A stretch of 64,000 bases of DNA. Origin: Marsupella aquatica. Its lineage: Eukaryota; Marchantiophyta. The translations under genes and the position numbers were made by a program. The stretch is taken from assembly GCA_973895155.1 (NCBI GenBank), contig OZ316899.1, forward strand, positions 9,114,001-9,178,000. Direction: 5' to 3'. Positions 44,825 through 55,353 of this stretch are shown here, piece after piece. The notes below the pieces were generated by a model. That model was given only the letters and a program-made list of their open reading frames with translations, made no database searches and was not told where the DNA came from. How positions within the stretch are numbered: position 1 is the stretch's first letter; each line of letters begins with the position of its first letter.

Positions 44825-46670
44825 ATGCCCACTACAAGGAGTCAAGCACTAAGAGAAGCCTCTCTTAGTTTCAACTTTGGTGACCAGTTGGAGCAACCAG
44901 ATTGGGAGGACCTTCATTTGCAAGCTGAAGCAAAACCCAATGTAGGGTGGAGTGATACATCCTCTTCCACTACCGACACAAGTGAAGGGTTTAGGGTCAT
45001 GGTGGTGACTCAAAGAGGCAAGATTTCAATACAAGACATTCCATGGCAAGCCCAAGGAGGATCCTAATGCTTGGTTGGAGGACTTCATTGGGACAGCCCA
45101 AGCCAATGGAGAGTTTGATATTAAGTTGACCACTTTGGCGGGTGTCTTGAGAGGAGAAGCAAGACCTTGGTTCAACAGCCTATCAAATGCCACCAAGAAT
45201 GATTGGGATGCCTTCAAGCTAGCCTTCTTGCAGGAGTTTAGGAAGGTGGGAGAAGAATCCAAAGCTTTGATCAAGATGGGAGAGATCGGAATGGGATCCA
45301 AGGAGTCAGTAAGGAGGTTTCTACAAAGGTTTCAAAGGTTAGCTACCAAGCTTGACTCTAGACCAGTAGACTCCATGTTGTTGGCATGGTTTGTGGCAAG
45401 CCTACCCAAGAAGATGGGTGTCTCAGTAAGACAATCCCACCCTAATACTTTGGAGGAGGCCATTGAGGCAGCACAGTCTTATTGGAGTGCTGAGATCTCT
45501 AGTTCCAAGAGTAGGAGAAAGAAGAAGCAATTTGCCCATAGTGATTCTTCTTCTAGCTCAAGTGACTCAAGTAGTTCAATTGAAGATACTTCTGATTCAG
45601 AATCTGAGGAGAGTAGTTCTAGTTCAAAATCAGAAACTGATTTTGAAGAGGACTCTGAGAAGAAGAAGAAAAAGAAAAAGGCAAAGAAAAACAGCGACCA
45701 GAAGAGGAGAGCCAGCAAGAAGAAGCCAGGTGGTAAGCACCACAAATCTGCAACCTTCAACGTGGTGGAAGGCTCTACACCAACAAGCAAGGAGAAGAAG
45801 GTGATGGACAACAATTTGAGTGAGATCACCACCCAACTCAAGGCCCTATCAGTTCACTTTGCTGGTATGCAACCTGATAGGAGGAAGGTGCCGGTGAATA
45901 GAGCCCATGTATGGTGTGTCAAGTGCAAAAGTTTTGGCCATACACCTCAGGAGTGCCAAGGTTGGAGGAATCAAGTTCAGTATGTCAATGAAGAGCCCAA
46001 TGAAGTTTATCAAGCAAGTGAAGTGGTGGACTACTTCTATGAAGAAGCCCCAAAGATGGTGTACCAGATTTTGGGAGGCCCAAGAACTTTGCAAGAAAGA
46101 CCAGCTCCACCCATGGCACCTCAACTTATGTCTGGTCTTCAACCAAGAATGGTGGATCAAATGGGACCTCAAGGACCTGGGGTAGTGGCAAGAACTACCG
46201 TGGTGATCTGCTGGAATTGTCAAAAACCAGGGCACTATTCCAATAGTTGCCCTGAACCAAGGAGACAAGGACAAGGAACTCCCTATCCTCTTTGTGCTGT
46301 TTGCAAAAGAGAGGGTCATACCACAGCCAACTGTCCTATTGGATCAGCTGCCAAGATGATGATAGAAAGGGTGGAAGCTCCTCAACCAGTGGTTGCCAAA
46401 GCTCGTAGTGAAGCCACAGTGAACTTATTGAGTATGGAATGGCAAGAGGAGACCAAAGATGGAGTGACACAAGTTGCTGGTGGGGAGTACCAGCCAGATC
46501 TACCAGGAATGGAGGCACCTGAGGAGGAAGCTGTGTGTTACAAGGTGTCTACCAGGTCCACAAGAAAGAAGGAAAGAGTAGAAGAGAGGAAGAAGAGGAA
46601 GGAAGAAGAGAGGAAGAGAGGAAGAAGAGGAAAGAAAGGAGCACTCAGTAGAGTCACCAACCAAAGTTGA
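44825..46670 (+). pseudogene. Gag with three zinc knuckles (gypsy element 3)
   Basis: ATG at 44825 gives MPTTRSQA, parallel to the start of the antisense gag at 3726. After a frameshift near 45020 the gag domain reads FHGKPKEDPNAWLEDFI, RGEARPWFNSL and FLQEFRKVG. Then come Ser/Asp- and Lys-rich tracts and three Cys clusters: CVKCKSFGHTPQEC, CWNCQKPGHYSNSC and CAVCKREGHTTANC, all CX2CX4HX4C. The frame is lost in a purine-rich run (about 46580-46650) just before the linker to protease. Confidence 0.88.
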
Positions 46671-48018
46671 AGTTGGAGCAGAAGTTCAAGTCCCACCAGC
46701 TGAAGATAGTGACTACAAGAGGGATCATCCAAAGCTCTTCTATCCCAAGGTGAATGAGGAAGTCAAGAGGCAACTAGAGGAGATGGAGGCTAAGGAGCAT
46801 CAAGAGGCCATCAACAAAGACCTGAAGGTTGCTAAAGCTTTGAAGGAAGAAGCTGAGGTGGAAGAGAAGAAGGAGACCAACAAGGTACCCTCTTATGACA
46901 TCAAGAAGGATGTGAAAGATTGTTTGGTTACTGCTACAATGGGGCAGCTGATCAAAGACAACCCTTTGTATAGGAGGCAACTGAAGGAGATGTTGGTAGG
47001 AAGGAGAAGGAGGAAGCTTCCAAAGGTTGGGACCCCAGCTGATGTGATGATGGTTTGTGAAGACCTTGGAGCACCTGAGATTGATGTTCAAGTGAATGGG
47101 TGTGTACTCTCGTATGTACCAGTTGATGGAGGCTCAGGTTTGAATATCATGATTGAGGCTACTGCCCAACAACTAGGTTTTAAGAAACTTCAGCCAACAG
47201 CAAGGACAATGAGACTAGAAAATGGAGCAAGAGTGCTACTGGTGGGGACTCTCACTCAAGTACCTACTCTCATTGGGGGGCAGGAGTTCTTGTTGAATTA
47301 CTTGGTGATGAGACCAGCAAGGCCCTCTACTTACCCAATCTTGATTGGAAGGCCTTGGTTGTATGGAGCCCAAGTGGTAACTGATTGGGGCAAGAAGGAG
47401 TTTAGATTTGGCAAACCTGCCACTTCAGTTTCATGAGGTCATGACAAGCATCAAGGAGAGACTACTGATGAGTTGGATGAATATGATTCTGAACTTTCCG
47501 ATGAGTCGAGTGCCAAATTTGCATCTGATGAGGATGAGGTATACATGTTGAACACGGTGAGCCAATGGACTGAAGAAGAAGTGTTTGGAGAGGAGCAAGA
47601 GCAGGAGGCTCTTCCCAACCATTCACCTCTGCCCAATATCAGTGAAGTGAACAGTCTAGAGGAGGTGAAGCCGGCTGCCACCTCATCCAAGGAGAACAAC
47701 AAAGAAGGCACTATCATAGTGGCTCAAGAGGCTGATCAGACCAGCAAGGGTGCTACCCAAGTTGAGATCAAGAAGGGGACTCATGACCAGAGGGTGAAGG
47801 CTAAACACCTGGCATTGTTGAAGCTCAAGATAAAGGAGCTGGAGGACCAATTGGAGGCTGCAAACTTAGAGGAGGATGAGACTCAGGAAGACCAACATTC
47901 AAGTAAGGAGAAGGAGGAGTTAAGTGCTGAAAATGCACCAGTCTATGGAGGCATGAGATTGGCACAACTTGAAGACACTTTTGACTCCACAATGAGGAAC
48001 AAGATGGAGGTGATTTGA
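46671..48018 (+). pseudogene. Protease region and acidic linker (gypsy element 3)
   Basis: The frame contains YFAxx-free linker helices, then a diverged protease strand SYVPVDGGSGLNIM (DGGSG in place of DTGA or DSGA) and YPILIGRPWLYG, a typical last strand. A TGA at 47434-47436 (VS-stop-GHD) and a TGA at 48016-48018 (VI-stop-AEQ) are in the same frame as the following acidic linker and RT. Both fit CGA to TGA. Confidence 0.75.
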
Positions 48019-49215
48019 GCTGAGCAGTACATAACCATCTCTGTCCAGCAAGACAAGACCTTCAACTTGGGAAATGCCTTGGGATCAGGTGAAGAGAAAA
48101 CTATCCAAGATTTGCTAGGTGAATATGTGGATGTGTTTGCTTGGAGTCATTTGGATCTTACTGGTGTAAACCCTGAACTTGGTGAGCATAGAATTGACTT
48201 GATGCTAGGAGCTTCACCTGTGAGACAAAGACAATATAGGATGAATCCCAAGTACTCCTTGATGGTGAAAGAAGAGATAGACAAATTGTTGGAAGCAGGT
48301 TTCATCTATCCTGTGTTGAATAGTGAGTGGGTTTCCCCAATTGTCATTGTACCAAAGAAACCAGGCTTGGATGATAAGCCTAAGATCCGAGTTTGCCAAG
48401 ACTTTAGGAAACTCAATGAGGCCACTAAGAAGGACCACTATCCCATTCCATTTACTGATATGGTACTTGACTTAGTAGCTGGTTGGGAAGTGTATAGCTT
48501 CCTAGATGGGTACTCAGGTTACAACCAGATTTGGATAAGGAAGGAGGACCAGTTGAAGACAGCCTTTACTACTGAGTGGGGGATTTATGCCTTTTGGAGG
48601 ATGCCTTTTGGTCTTTGTAATGCCCCTGGTATGTTCCAAAGGTTGATGATGAATATCTTTCATGACTACTTGAGAAAGTTCTTGGAAGTATTCATAGATG
48701 ACTTTGCTGTTTTTGGAAGGAGGAAGGACCATGTTGAACATTTGAGGATGACCTTCCAAAGATGTAGGGAAGTTGGTTTGAAGCTTCACCCAGGGAAGTG
48801 CTTCTTTGGTGTGGAAGAAGGGATACCACTTGGTCACAAGGTATCCAAGAAAGGCATCGAGGTGGATCAAGAAAAGGTGGCTGTTTGGATGGCTGTCCAA
48901 CTTTCAGTAACAGAGTTGAGGGGATTCTTGGGATGTTTAAACTACTATAGAAGGTTCATTAAGGACTTTGCTAAAGTAGCTTTACACCTAACCAGCATGC
49001 TTAAGAAGGGGGCTGAGGTCGAACCCTCAGTTGAGAGGCTAGCAAGTTTCCAGGAGTTGAAGAACAGGTTGGTTGAAGCTCCTATCTTGATAGCACCTGA
49101 TTGGAGTAGAGAATTCCATGTGTATGTGGATGTGTCTGGTTTTTGTATTGGTGTGGTGCTCAGTCAACTTGATGACCAGAATAAGGATCACCCTATCTAT
49201 TTTGCAAGTAGACTT
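48019..49215 (+). pseudogene. Reverse transcriptase and start of RNase H, cut off by the CACTA insertion
   Basis: Blocks seen: RVCQDFRKLNEATKKDHYPIP, YSFLDGYSGYNQI, FWRMPFGLCNAPGMFQRLMM, the catalytic FIDDFAVF, FGVEEGIPLGHKVSKKGIEV, LRGFLGCLNYYRRFIKDFA, and RNase H FHVYVDVSGFCIGVVL up to PIYFASRL. The coding sequence stops at 49215, where the CACTA terminus begins; the remaining RNase H and integrase are outside the window. Confidence 0.92.
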
Positions 49216-49740
49216 CACTACAACACTATGGCCCTCTATTGCGAACCGGAATCCATCGCAAACAATAAAGGGACACAAAAAATAAAATTGTCACTTGCGA
49301 ACCAAACCACATCGCACTTTCCCATGCCAAGTCCTTTGCAAATGGACCTTTGCAACTACATCGCAACTTTTGAAGCTAGTGCTTTCACAAAACAAGCGGA
49401 ACATTGCAATTCCCAAATCTTCCCAAAAAATGCCATTTCGCCACCATCGCCCACGTTGTGACGCAAATACGCTCGGCGTTTTTTCAAAGCAACATTGCTC
49501 GCGAGTTTGCGAGCAACTTTGTCTTGCAAAGTTGCGATATTGTATGGCTTTTAAATTTGCGATTAGTATTGAATCGCTTCACTGTGAATCTGGGACAATC
49601 TCAAGATTTGCAATTGTTAAACTATCGCAATATTTGCAACATGTCTGTGGACGCCTGTTTTGCGATGAAAATATTCTCTGAAGTTGCGAAGGGATGAGTG
49701 TCGCAATTGGTTCGCAAAAATGGGGAATCTTTGAAATTGG
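49216..49740. repeat. CACTA terminal and subterminal repeats
   Basis: After the terminus, short direct and inverted copies of TTGCGAA/TTCGCAA and ATCGCAA recur (for example near 49240, 49297, 49500, 49555, 49684, 49706). Similar motifs occur at 50697-50870, 52150-52260, 62555-62910 and 63880-63975. In En/Spm these subterminal repeats bind the element-encoded DNA-binding protein. Confidence 0.7.
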
Positions 49741-49972
49741 TTTGTAATTCCAGTTTAGGGTTCAGGCTTAGGGTATGAATGGAATAGGCCTTGTATGGAA
49801 GGCAGAATGGAAGGCAGAACCCGGAATCCGGAATAGATATGAAATTAATCAAAATGTGCAAAATTTACCTAATGTAAAGGTGCTAACCCTTACCAAAGGG
49901 GCATGTCAAATGCCTGGAACATATAAACCCTAACTAAGGGTCTAAACCACTAAAACCTGCCACCTAAATCCT

Positions 49973-50320
49973 CTAGAAAGGGGACTTCCTTCCCCTGCTT
50001 GCCTTCTTCCCCTTGGCCTTGTCCTTCTCTTTCTCCTTGCCCTTGCCCTTGCGGGTTTGTGCAGGGTGCGGTGGGACCTCCTCCTCTTCCTGGTCATCCT
50101 CCTGGTCCGCTTCCTCATCCCCCTCCTCATCTCCATCCTCCTCCTCTTGGGCTGCTGCACTACCGGAACCACTACCCCGGGCTGATGCAAAAGACTGGTC
50201 TCCAGTGCTAGTGGGCCCGGCACGACTACCAGGAGCAGTGCTCACATCCTCCTTGTCGCTACTAGCAGTGTCACCCTCCTTGTTAGAGGTACTATCCCCC
50301 TCTGGTGCCTGCTTCCACAC
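49973..50320 (-). CDS. CACTA ORF1, putative 3' exon (acidic/basic low complexity)
   Basis: The minus-strand frame encodes Ser/Gly-rich sequence, an acidic run (EEEDGDEEGDEEADQ) and a Lys-rich tail ending RGRKSPF before the stop. A related frame ending SRKSPF occurs at 63326-63610 next to the second CACTA terminus, so the exon is conserved between two elements. Its link to the frame at 51232-52048 by splicing is likely, but I could not pin the sites. Confidence 0.55.
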   Translation of the reverse strand: MWKQAPEGDSTSNKEGDTASSDKEDVSTAPGSRAGPTSTGDQSFASARGSGSGSAAAQEEEDGDEEGDEEADQEDDQEEEEVPPHPAQTRKGKGKEKEKDKAKGKKASRGRKSPF

Positions 50321-51231
50321 AAACCAAAGGGTACCAATTAGTGGCTTGCCTTTAACCTTAAAAATGTCTTCACAATAATCTGTATCATGAATGCCAAGGG
50401 TCCAGAAATGTAAAAAGGCTCACCAACAACTCGTCAACTTGCCGAAATAGAGTCTCCTTTCCATGCTTCTGTTGGGGTGATCTTCCTCCTGTACTTCTTG
50501 TACTATGCATCATCAACACCCGCAAAAAACACCCGCAAAAAGAAGAGGAACAGCAAGGCATTAGGCCACATTAAACCTCAAATCATGTAGGTAGGAAATG
50601 TTGGGGTGGGTTTAGGAGGGTTATGGTGGGGGCCAAGGTGTTGGGGCCTTAAGGGCCTTAAGGGCCAAAACTTAACATTAAAAAAAAGACCGTTTTTGAA
50701 TTTGCGAACCCCATACCTTTGCAAAAAGCAGCATGATTAGGTTTGCGAAGCTGGTTGCGATGCGCGTTGCTTCACAAGTGCTTTGCAAAATCTCCCCGAC
50801 AAATATTAATAATAGTGTTTCCAAACATGTTGCGAAGCAACACGCATCGCAAAAGCTTTGCAAACTCTGTTATGACCAAAAACTGTGTCCAACCCGAGTG
50901 TGCATGACCTAAAACGACTTGTAAGGTTCAACAATAACTACTTACTAGCACAAGGGAAACAATCGGGTGCCATTGCAAATGTCTTGAAACAAGAATTGGA
51001 GAAGGAAGGAGTGAAGGGAGGAGAGGGAGGCACTCACGAATGCTGCCTTGAGGCCGGGGAGGCCACCTTGACCGAGCCTGTGGGTTATGTTGGGCTTCTC
51101 CTGGATGCGCTCAACTGCCTTGAGGAATTTCTTGGGCGGATCGCCAACATCTGCCACAACCTGTTGGAGTTGGGCCACCTTTTGCTCCATAGATTCAGGT
51201 CACGGTCAGACTTCCCGGCCTCTCTCGCCTT

Positions 51232-52048
51232 CTAGGGCTTTGCCAGCTTCTCAATGAATTCCTTGAGGAGCCTGGCTGCTTTGAGCTTCACCTCAGTCTG
51301 GTAGAAGGCGTTCCAGACATCCTCAGAGAATTGCAGCGGCCGCTGCAGATTTTTGTACTCCTCCAAGTCTCTTAGGTGAGCTCTGATCTTCTTCCTATCG
51401 TGGTATCTTGCTTGGGACATAGAATTGCCAATTTTGTCTGCAAGCCACTGTGAGTCAATCTCTCCTCTGTTTTGAAATGCATCCTTCACTTGATTCATGA
51501 CTCGCCTCTGCTCTGCCTTTGAAACACTGCCCCACTCAACCCCTCGAGCAAAATTGGTTGACACAATGTGCCTGATTGTGCTCTTTGCCCCGAGATAAGC
51601 CAGCTCTGTTGGAATTCCTTCTTCTTCTAGAGTAATCAGGGGCAGCTTCTTCCTGGCCTCCTCATTCTTTCTCTGCTCTTCCCTCTGCTTCCTGATCAGG
51701 TCTCGCTCTTCCTTCCTTCTCTTCTTTTCCAGGGCATGAGGGGAGAGGACGTCGGCCTTTGCCCTCTCATCTCTCTTCCTCTTCTTCTCAATAGACTTAT
51801 GCTCTGCTGCCTTCTTCTCCTCCTCATCCCTTGCTGCGTGCCCTGCAGTCATGCCAAATTGCAATGCCTGGCCTAAAATTGCACTCAATGATCCCAGCCC
51901 TGCTGGTGTGGTCAAATCCAGTTTGCTCAATTGTGCCACGGAAAAGTGCTTGTCCACCATCTTCTGCAGTCGGTCCTCCCCCCCCTCTGTTACCCCCATT
52001 GCTACCAGAAGCTCCATCACCTCCAGCACTACCTCCTTTGCTCGCCAT
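51232..52048 (-). pseudogene. CACTA ORF1 DNA-binding-type protein, frameshifted in a poly-C run
   Basis: ATG at 52048 begins MASKGGSAGGDGASGSNGG. The frame shifts in a run of C residues (about 51977-51985). The rest reads MVDKHFSVAQLSKLDLTTPA, a long Lys/Arg/Glu helix (EEEKKAAEHKSIEKKRKRDE), then a compact C-terminal region with WGSVSKAEQRRVMNQVKDAF and WLADKIGNSMSQARYHDRKK. The last part resembles the plant Ptta/En/Spm (Transposase_24-like) accessory protein. It would bind subterminal repeats and assist the tnp2 transposase. Confidence 0.6.
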
Positions 52049-52548
52049 CGCTCTGCCCGCACCCTAACCTTTGCTCTTCCAATGAAAAAATGCACTCTCC
52101 CGGCCCCTCCGCGCTCGGGATTCATAAGGGTCAATGGAGATAGGGTTTGCGCAACTCTACGCATCTCAACTTGCGATGTAGAACCTTTCGCAAAAAGCAT
52201 TGCAAACGCCTCCATCTGCGAAGTTATTTTCTTCGCAATGAGGTTTCCGCATGAGATTGCGAAGATGTATTTCTCGCACCCATCACGTGTGAATTTGAAT
52301 TTTGAATTAAGGTGGGGGGTATACTTAAGCGGATGTATAAGTGATAAGACTAATAAGCTAAGGTTGGAGGGATATGAACGATGGTGTATCCTATTGTTGT
52401 TTGAGATTATGGCCAATTTAGGAGAGATAAATGATTTGGGTTTGTTTGAATTAAGGGTCTGATGGTAATTTTGGAGGATGAAACCTTGGCTTTGGCATTG
52501 GGTACTAACATATGGTAAGAGAGGTTTGGCACGTGAAGTTTTGGTCAT

Positions 52549-53640
52549 TTAGGAGGGTAAGAGGGGTTTTGGCATTTGCTCTTTACAAGAACATAGGAGG
52601 GCTTAAGTGGTGAGGGTTTAGGGTCAGATTATGTTAATTTAGGAGGGTAAGACCCTCGGCTTTGGCATTTAGGGTTTATGGTAACTTATGAGGGTAAGAG
52701 AGGGTTGGTGTTTGGATGTTATGCTAACATAGGAGGGGAACATAATATATATAAGATGCAGGGTGACCATTGCTTTGGTGGATTTTGACAAATGCATAGG
52801 CATTGTGAGAGCTTGGGCATCTGAAAGGTACAAGGTGTATGTATTGGTGTGGTTTTGTTTTTCATTGGACACATATATTTTGGCAAATATATATATATAT
52901 ATATATTTTGGCAAATATATATATATATATTTTTAGGGGCCCACAACTTGGGGTAAAAGAAGCATTGCAACTTGAGTTGCATACAGTTTTTCCCTCCTAC
53001 TCTTAGATATGGTTTTTTGAACCATAAGACTATTAGGCACTATTGAGCCCAAGCTCCATAGAGGTATTTTCCATACTTCATTTGAGGTTTACAATTTTTA
53101 GGGTTTTCCAAGGGTCTAAAGTGGTTCTCTTCTAGAGTTGTTGAAGGGAGGGAATTGAATGAGTTTTTCTCTGTTTGGGTTTATCCTAACAAATGAGGAA
53201 AAAAATATATGCTTACATGATACATTGCAGGCCATCAATACCTCCTCAACTTTTGAGTAATGTCAATGCATATGCATTGTGGGAGCCCAGGCATCTGCAA
53301 GGTAAAAATATATACTTTGTAGGGTTTTTAACGTGTGACCTCTTTTTTTGCATGTACATGTATATATTTGGGGACCAACAACTTGGAACAAGTTAGCTAA
53401 TGATTGTTTTAATGCACGTTATATCTGTAGTTTTTCTTCCTACTTCCAGATTCGGCTTATTTTCCTTGAGCCACATGACCTATAGGCACTGCTGAGCCCG
53501 GGTCCCATACAGGTCTTTTCTATGTACTTGAAACTTATTTTTGGACCTCATTTTTGGAATGGTTGAGTGGCTTCAATTGTTACCTAGAAGGTTGCTAGTT
53601 GGCCTATATTATGCTAATCATGTTGTACCCTAAATTTTGC
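52549..53640 (+). other. Intergenic/intron region with a duplicated block
   Basis: No clear gene is seen. About 52790-53080 and 53260-53530 are diverged copies of the same block, sharing AATGCATAKGCATTGTGRGAG, GGCATCTG, CAACTTGG and the AGGCACTRYTGAGCC string. It includes AT microsatellites (52888-52932). Each copy contains an exon-like stretch followed by a GTA donor, so these may be upstream exons of the SET gene. Confidence 0.45.
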
Positions 53641-53647
53641 AGTGGAT

Positions 53648-54807
53648 ATGTCTTCCTCCTCAGAACTTTCCAGCAGTGACTTCTCCTCCTCTGATGAGGA
53701 TATACCACCTCCTCTTGAACCTGAGGTTACCGGTCCTCCTCGTGGTCCACCCCGACAACTCTGTCAATGCACCAGATGTGTGGGCCAAATTTCTCAAAAA
53801 TCTTATGTATGTGCTCAACATATTGAGAGATATGGCCGTCATAGAGGTCTTACTCCGGGGGCTTCTTCATCCCATATGGTGAGTGTGTAACAATGCTTTG
53901 CCATTTTCTCCTCATATTCTTACAAGTGAACCAATGTTTACACCTATGGTTGTTTGTGGGTTTTTGGATGAAATAGGGATCCAACATGCGTAGAGTGGTG
54001 ACACCACCACCCTATGTCCCATCACAAGGGGTTCTAGATGCTATAGGAAATGCACTTTCACAAGTCTTGGGTGTAGGGATGAGCACCATTCATGGGGAAG
54101 AAGAGGAACAACCTCAGGTGCCTAGTGGGACACGAAGACCGCGGTCCAGGCCCGAGTCCAGGAGGAGGCCACGAGCGCCCACTGACCCATCCAGAACACT
54201 TGTTGAGGGTAGGTGGGGTATATGTGAGTTCACTGGCAAGTGTGCTTCTATCATCAAGATGTGGGATGCCTCGACTCTTGGCTTGCCATATTTCATCGGT
54301 TTTGATGAGGAGGTTGTGGTTTGGGGTAGACGTTGGGTTGTGAAGGCTTCGACGCTTGGAGAGAGACATGGCTATGGGGTTTTTGCTTGTGAGGACATCA
54401 TTGTGGATGATGTGAGTGGGTCAAGTGTTCATGGTAGAGAGGGTCCTACTTTGTTCCCATACGGTGGACCCATCTACAAGAGAAGACACTGGAACATGAT
54501 CCTTGCACAACATCCTGAGTGGAAAACATATGCCTTAGAGATGGATACTTTTGATGGTAGCACTAGAAGGTATAGTGAACAGCGAGTGATAGACGGTGAC
54601 CCCATACGTAATGGGAATATTGTTGGCTTCATAAATAGTACCGTGGGGACTCGGCCCAAGCGTAGGGCCAATTGTGAGTGGGTTTTTACTGATGGTCCAA
54701 TGTCGGCACCATATGGTGAGAGATATCATAAGGACCATTGCTTAGTTCTTGCTACTAGGACCATTAGAGCTGGCGACAAGTTATTCACACACTATGAGTG
54801 GGATTAG
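53648..54807 (+). CDS. SET-domain protein encoded within the CACTA element
   Basis: Exon 1 (53648-53878) starts at ATG, is Ser/Asp-rich and has a Cys cluster (CQCTRCVGQ). Donor GTGAGT and acceptor AAATAG bound an intron at 53879-53976. Exon 2 (53977-54807) is in frame. The total is 354 codons including the stop. The SET domain covers the C-terminal 170 or so residues: GYGVFACEDI, LFPYGGPIY, YALEMDTFDG, VIDGDPIRNGNIVGFINS, ANCEWVF and RTIRAGDKLFTHYEWD. The usual NHSC is replaced by NSTV and there is no post-SET Cys cluster; the Tyr near the C-terminus is kept. Members of this fold methylate lysines on histones or other proteins; activity here is unknown. An acceptor-like TTTTGCAG just upstream (53634-53641) suggests earlier exons. 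No stop or frameshift interrupts it, unlike its neighbours. Confidence 0.82.
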
Positions 54808-55106
54808 GCTGCCATGTCATCACCTTTGCCATATTTTGTACTAGAGACTTACCTTTATGTATATGGCCTTGGCCTCATTTTGGAGTAATACATTTAGGCC
54901 TCATTTTGGAGCGATACATAATTTACTTTGTATTATTTATGTTTATGCAAATGTTTTTACCTTAAGTTACATAATTTTTTGTTAGTATGTATTACTTTAC
55001 CTGGTAAATCATACATGAAGAGGATTTTTGGTTGTATTGTCCATAGAATGTGCAACCCTCTCAACAAATGTTACCACGAAGGTTGAGGGCAGCATATCGG
55101 GAGATG

Positions 55107-55238
55107 GGTATGCCAGCAGAAGGCGAACCAAGATGTTGATTCCTTGTCAAGTAATAATCCAAGTGATGCTGATGAGGAAGAGACACCCCGAACTGATGAC
55201 CAGGTCATGCATGACCAAGACAGAGCCATGGATGACTT
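55107..55238 (+). pseudogene. tnp2 transposase exon, left piece
   Basis: The frame reads QKANQDVDSLSSNNPSD, then DEEETPRTDDQVMHDQDRAM and DD. It continues without a break at 59954 (FMVDWFGADVGDGV) when the family 2 insertion 55239-59948 and one GACTT copy are removed. The true N-terminus of the transposase lies further upstream and was not resolved. Confidence 0.7.
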
Positions 55239-55353
55239 TGTGATGCCTAACCAGGAATCACTAGGCCGGTTAAGTGGGAAAATGGAAGTGTACCCTAGAA
55301 ATACCTTAGTATAGTTACAAGAATGAGGAAAATATAAACAATTAAGGGTGACT

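Noticed and set aside
49216-49461. Continuation of the gypsy RT/RNase H frame to 49461
   Set aside because: After FASRL the frame runs into CACTA terminal sequence; those residues are not RNase H.
55333-55338. TATAAA as the promoter of family 2
   Set aside because: It is only about 16 bp upstream of the ATG, too close for a TATA-driven start; the real promoter was not identified.
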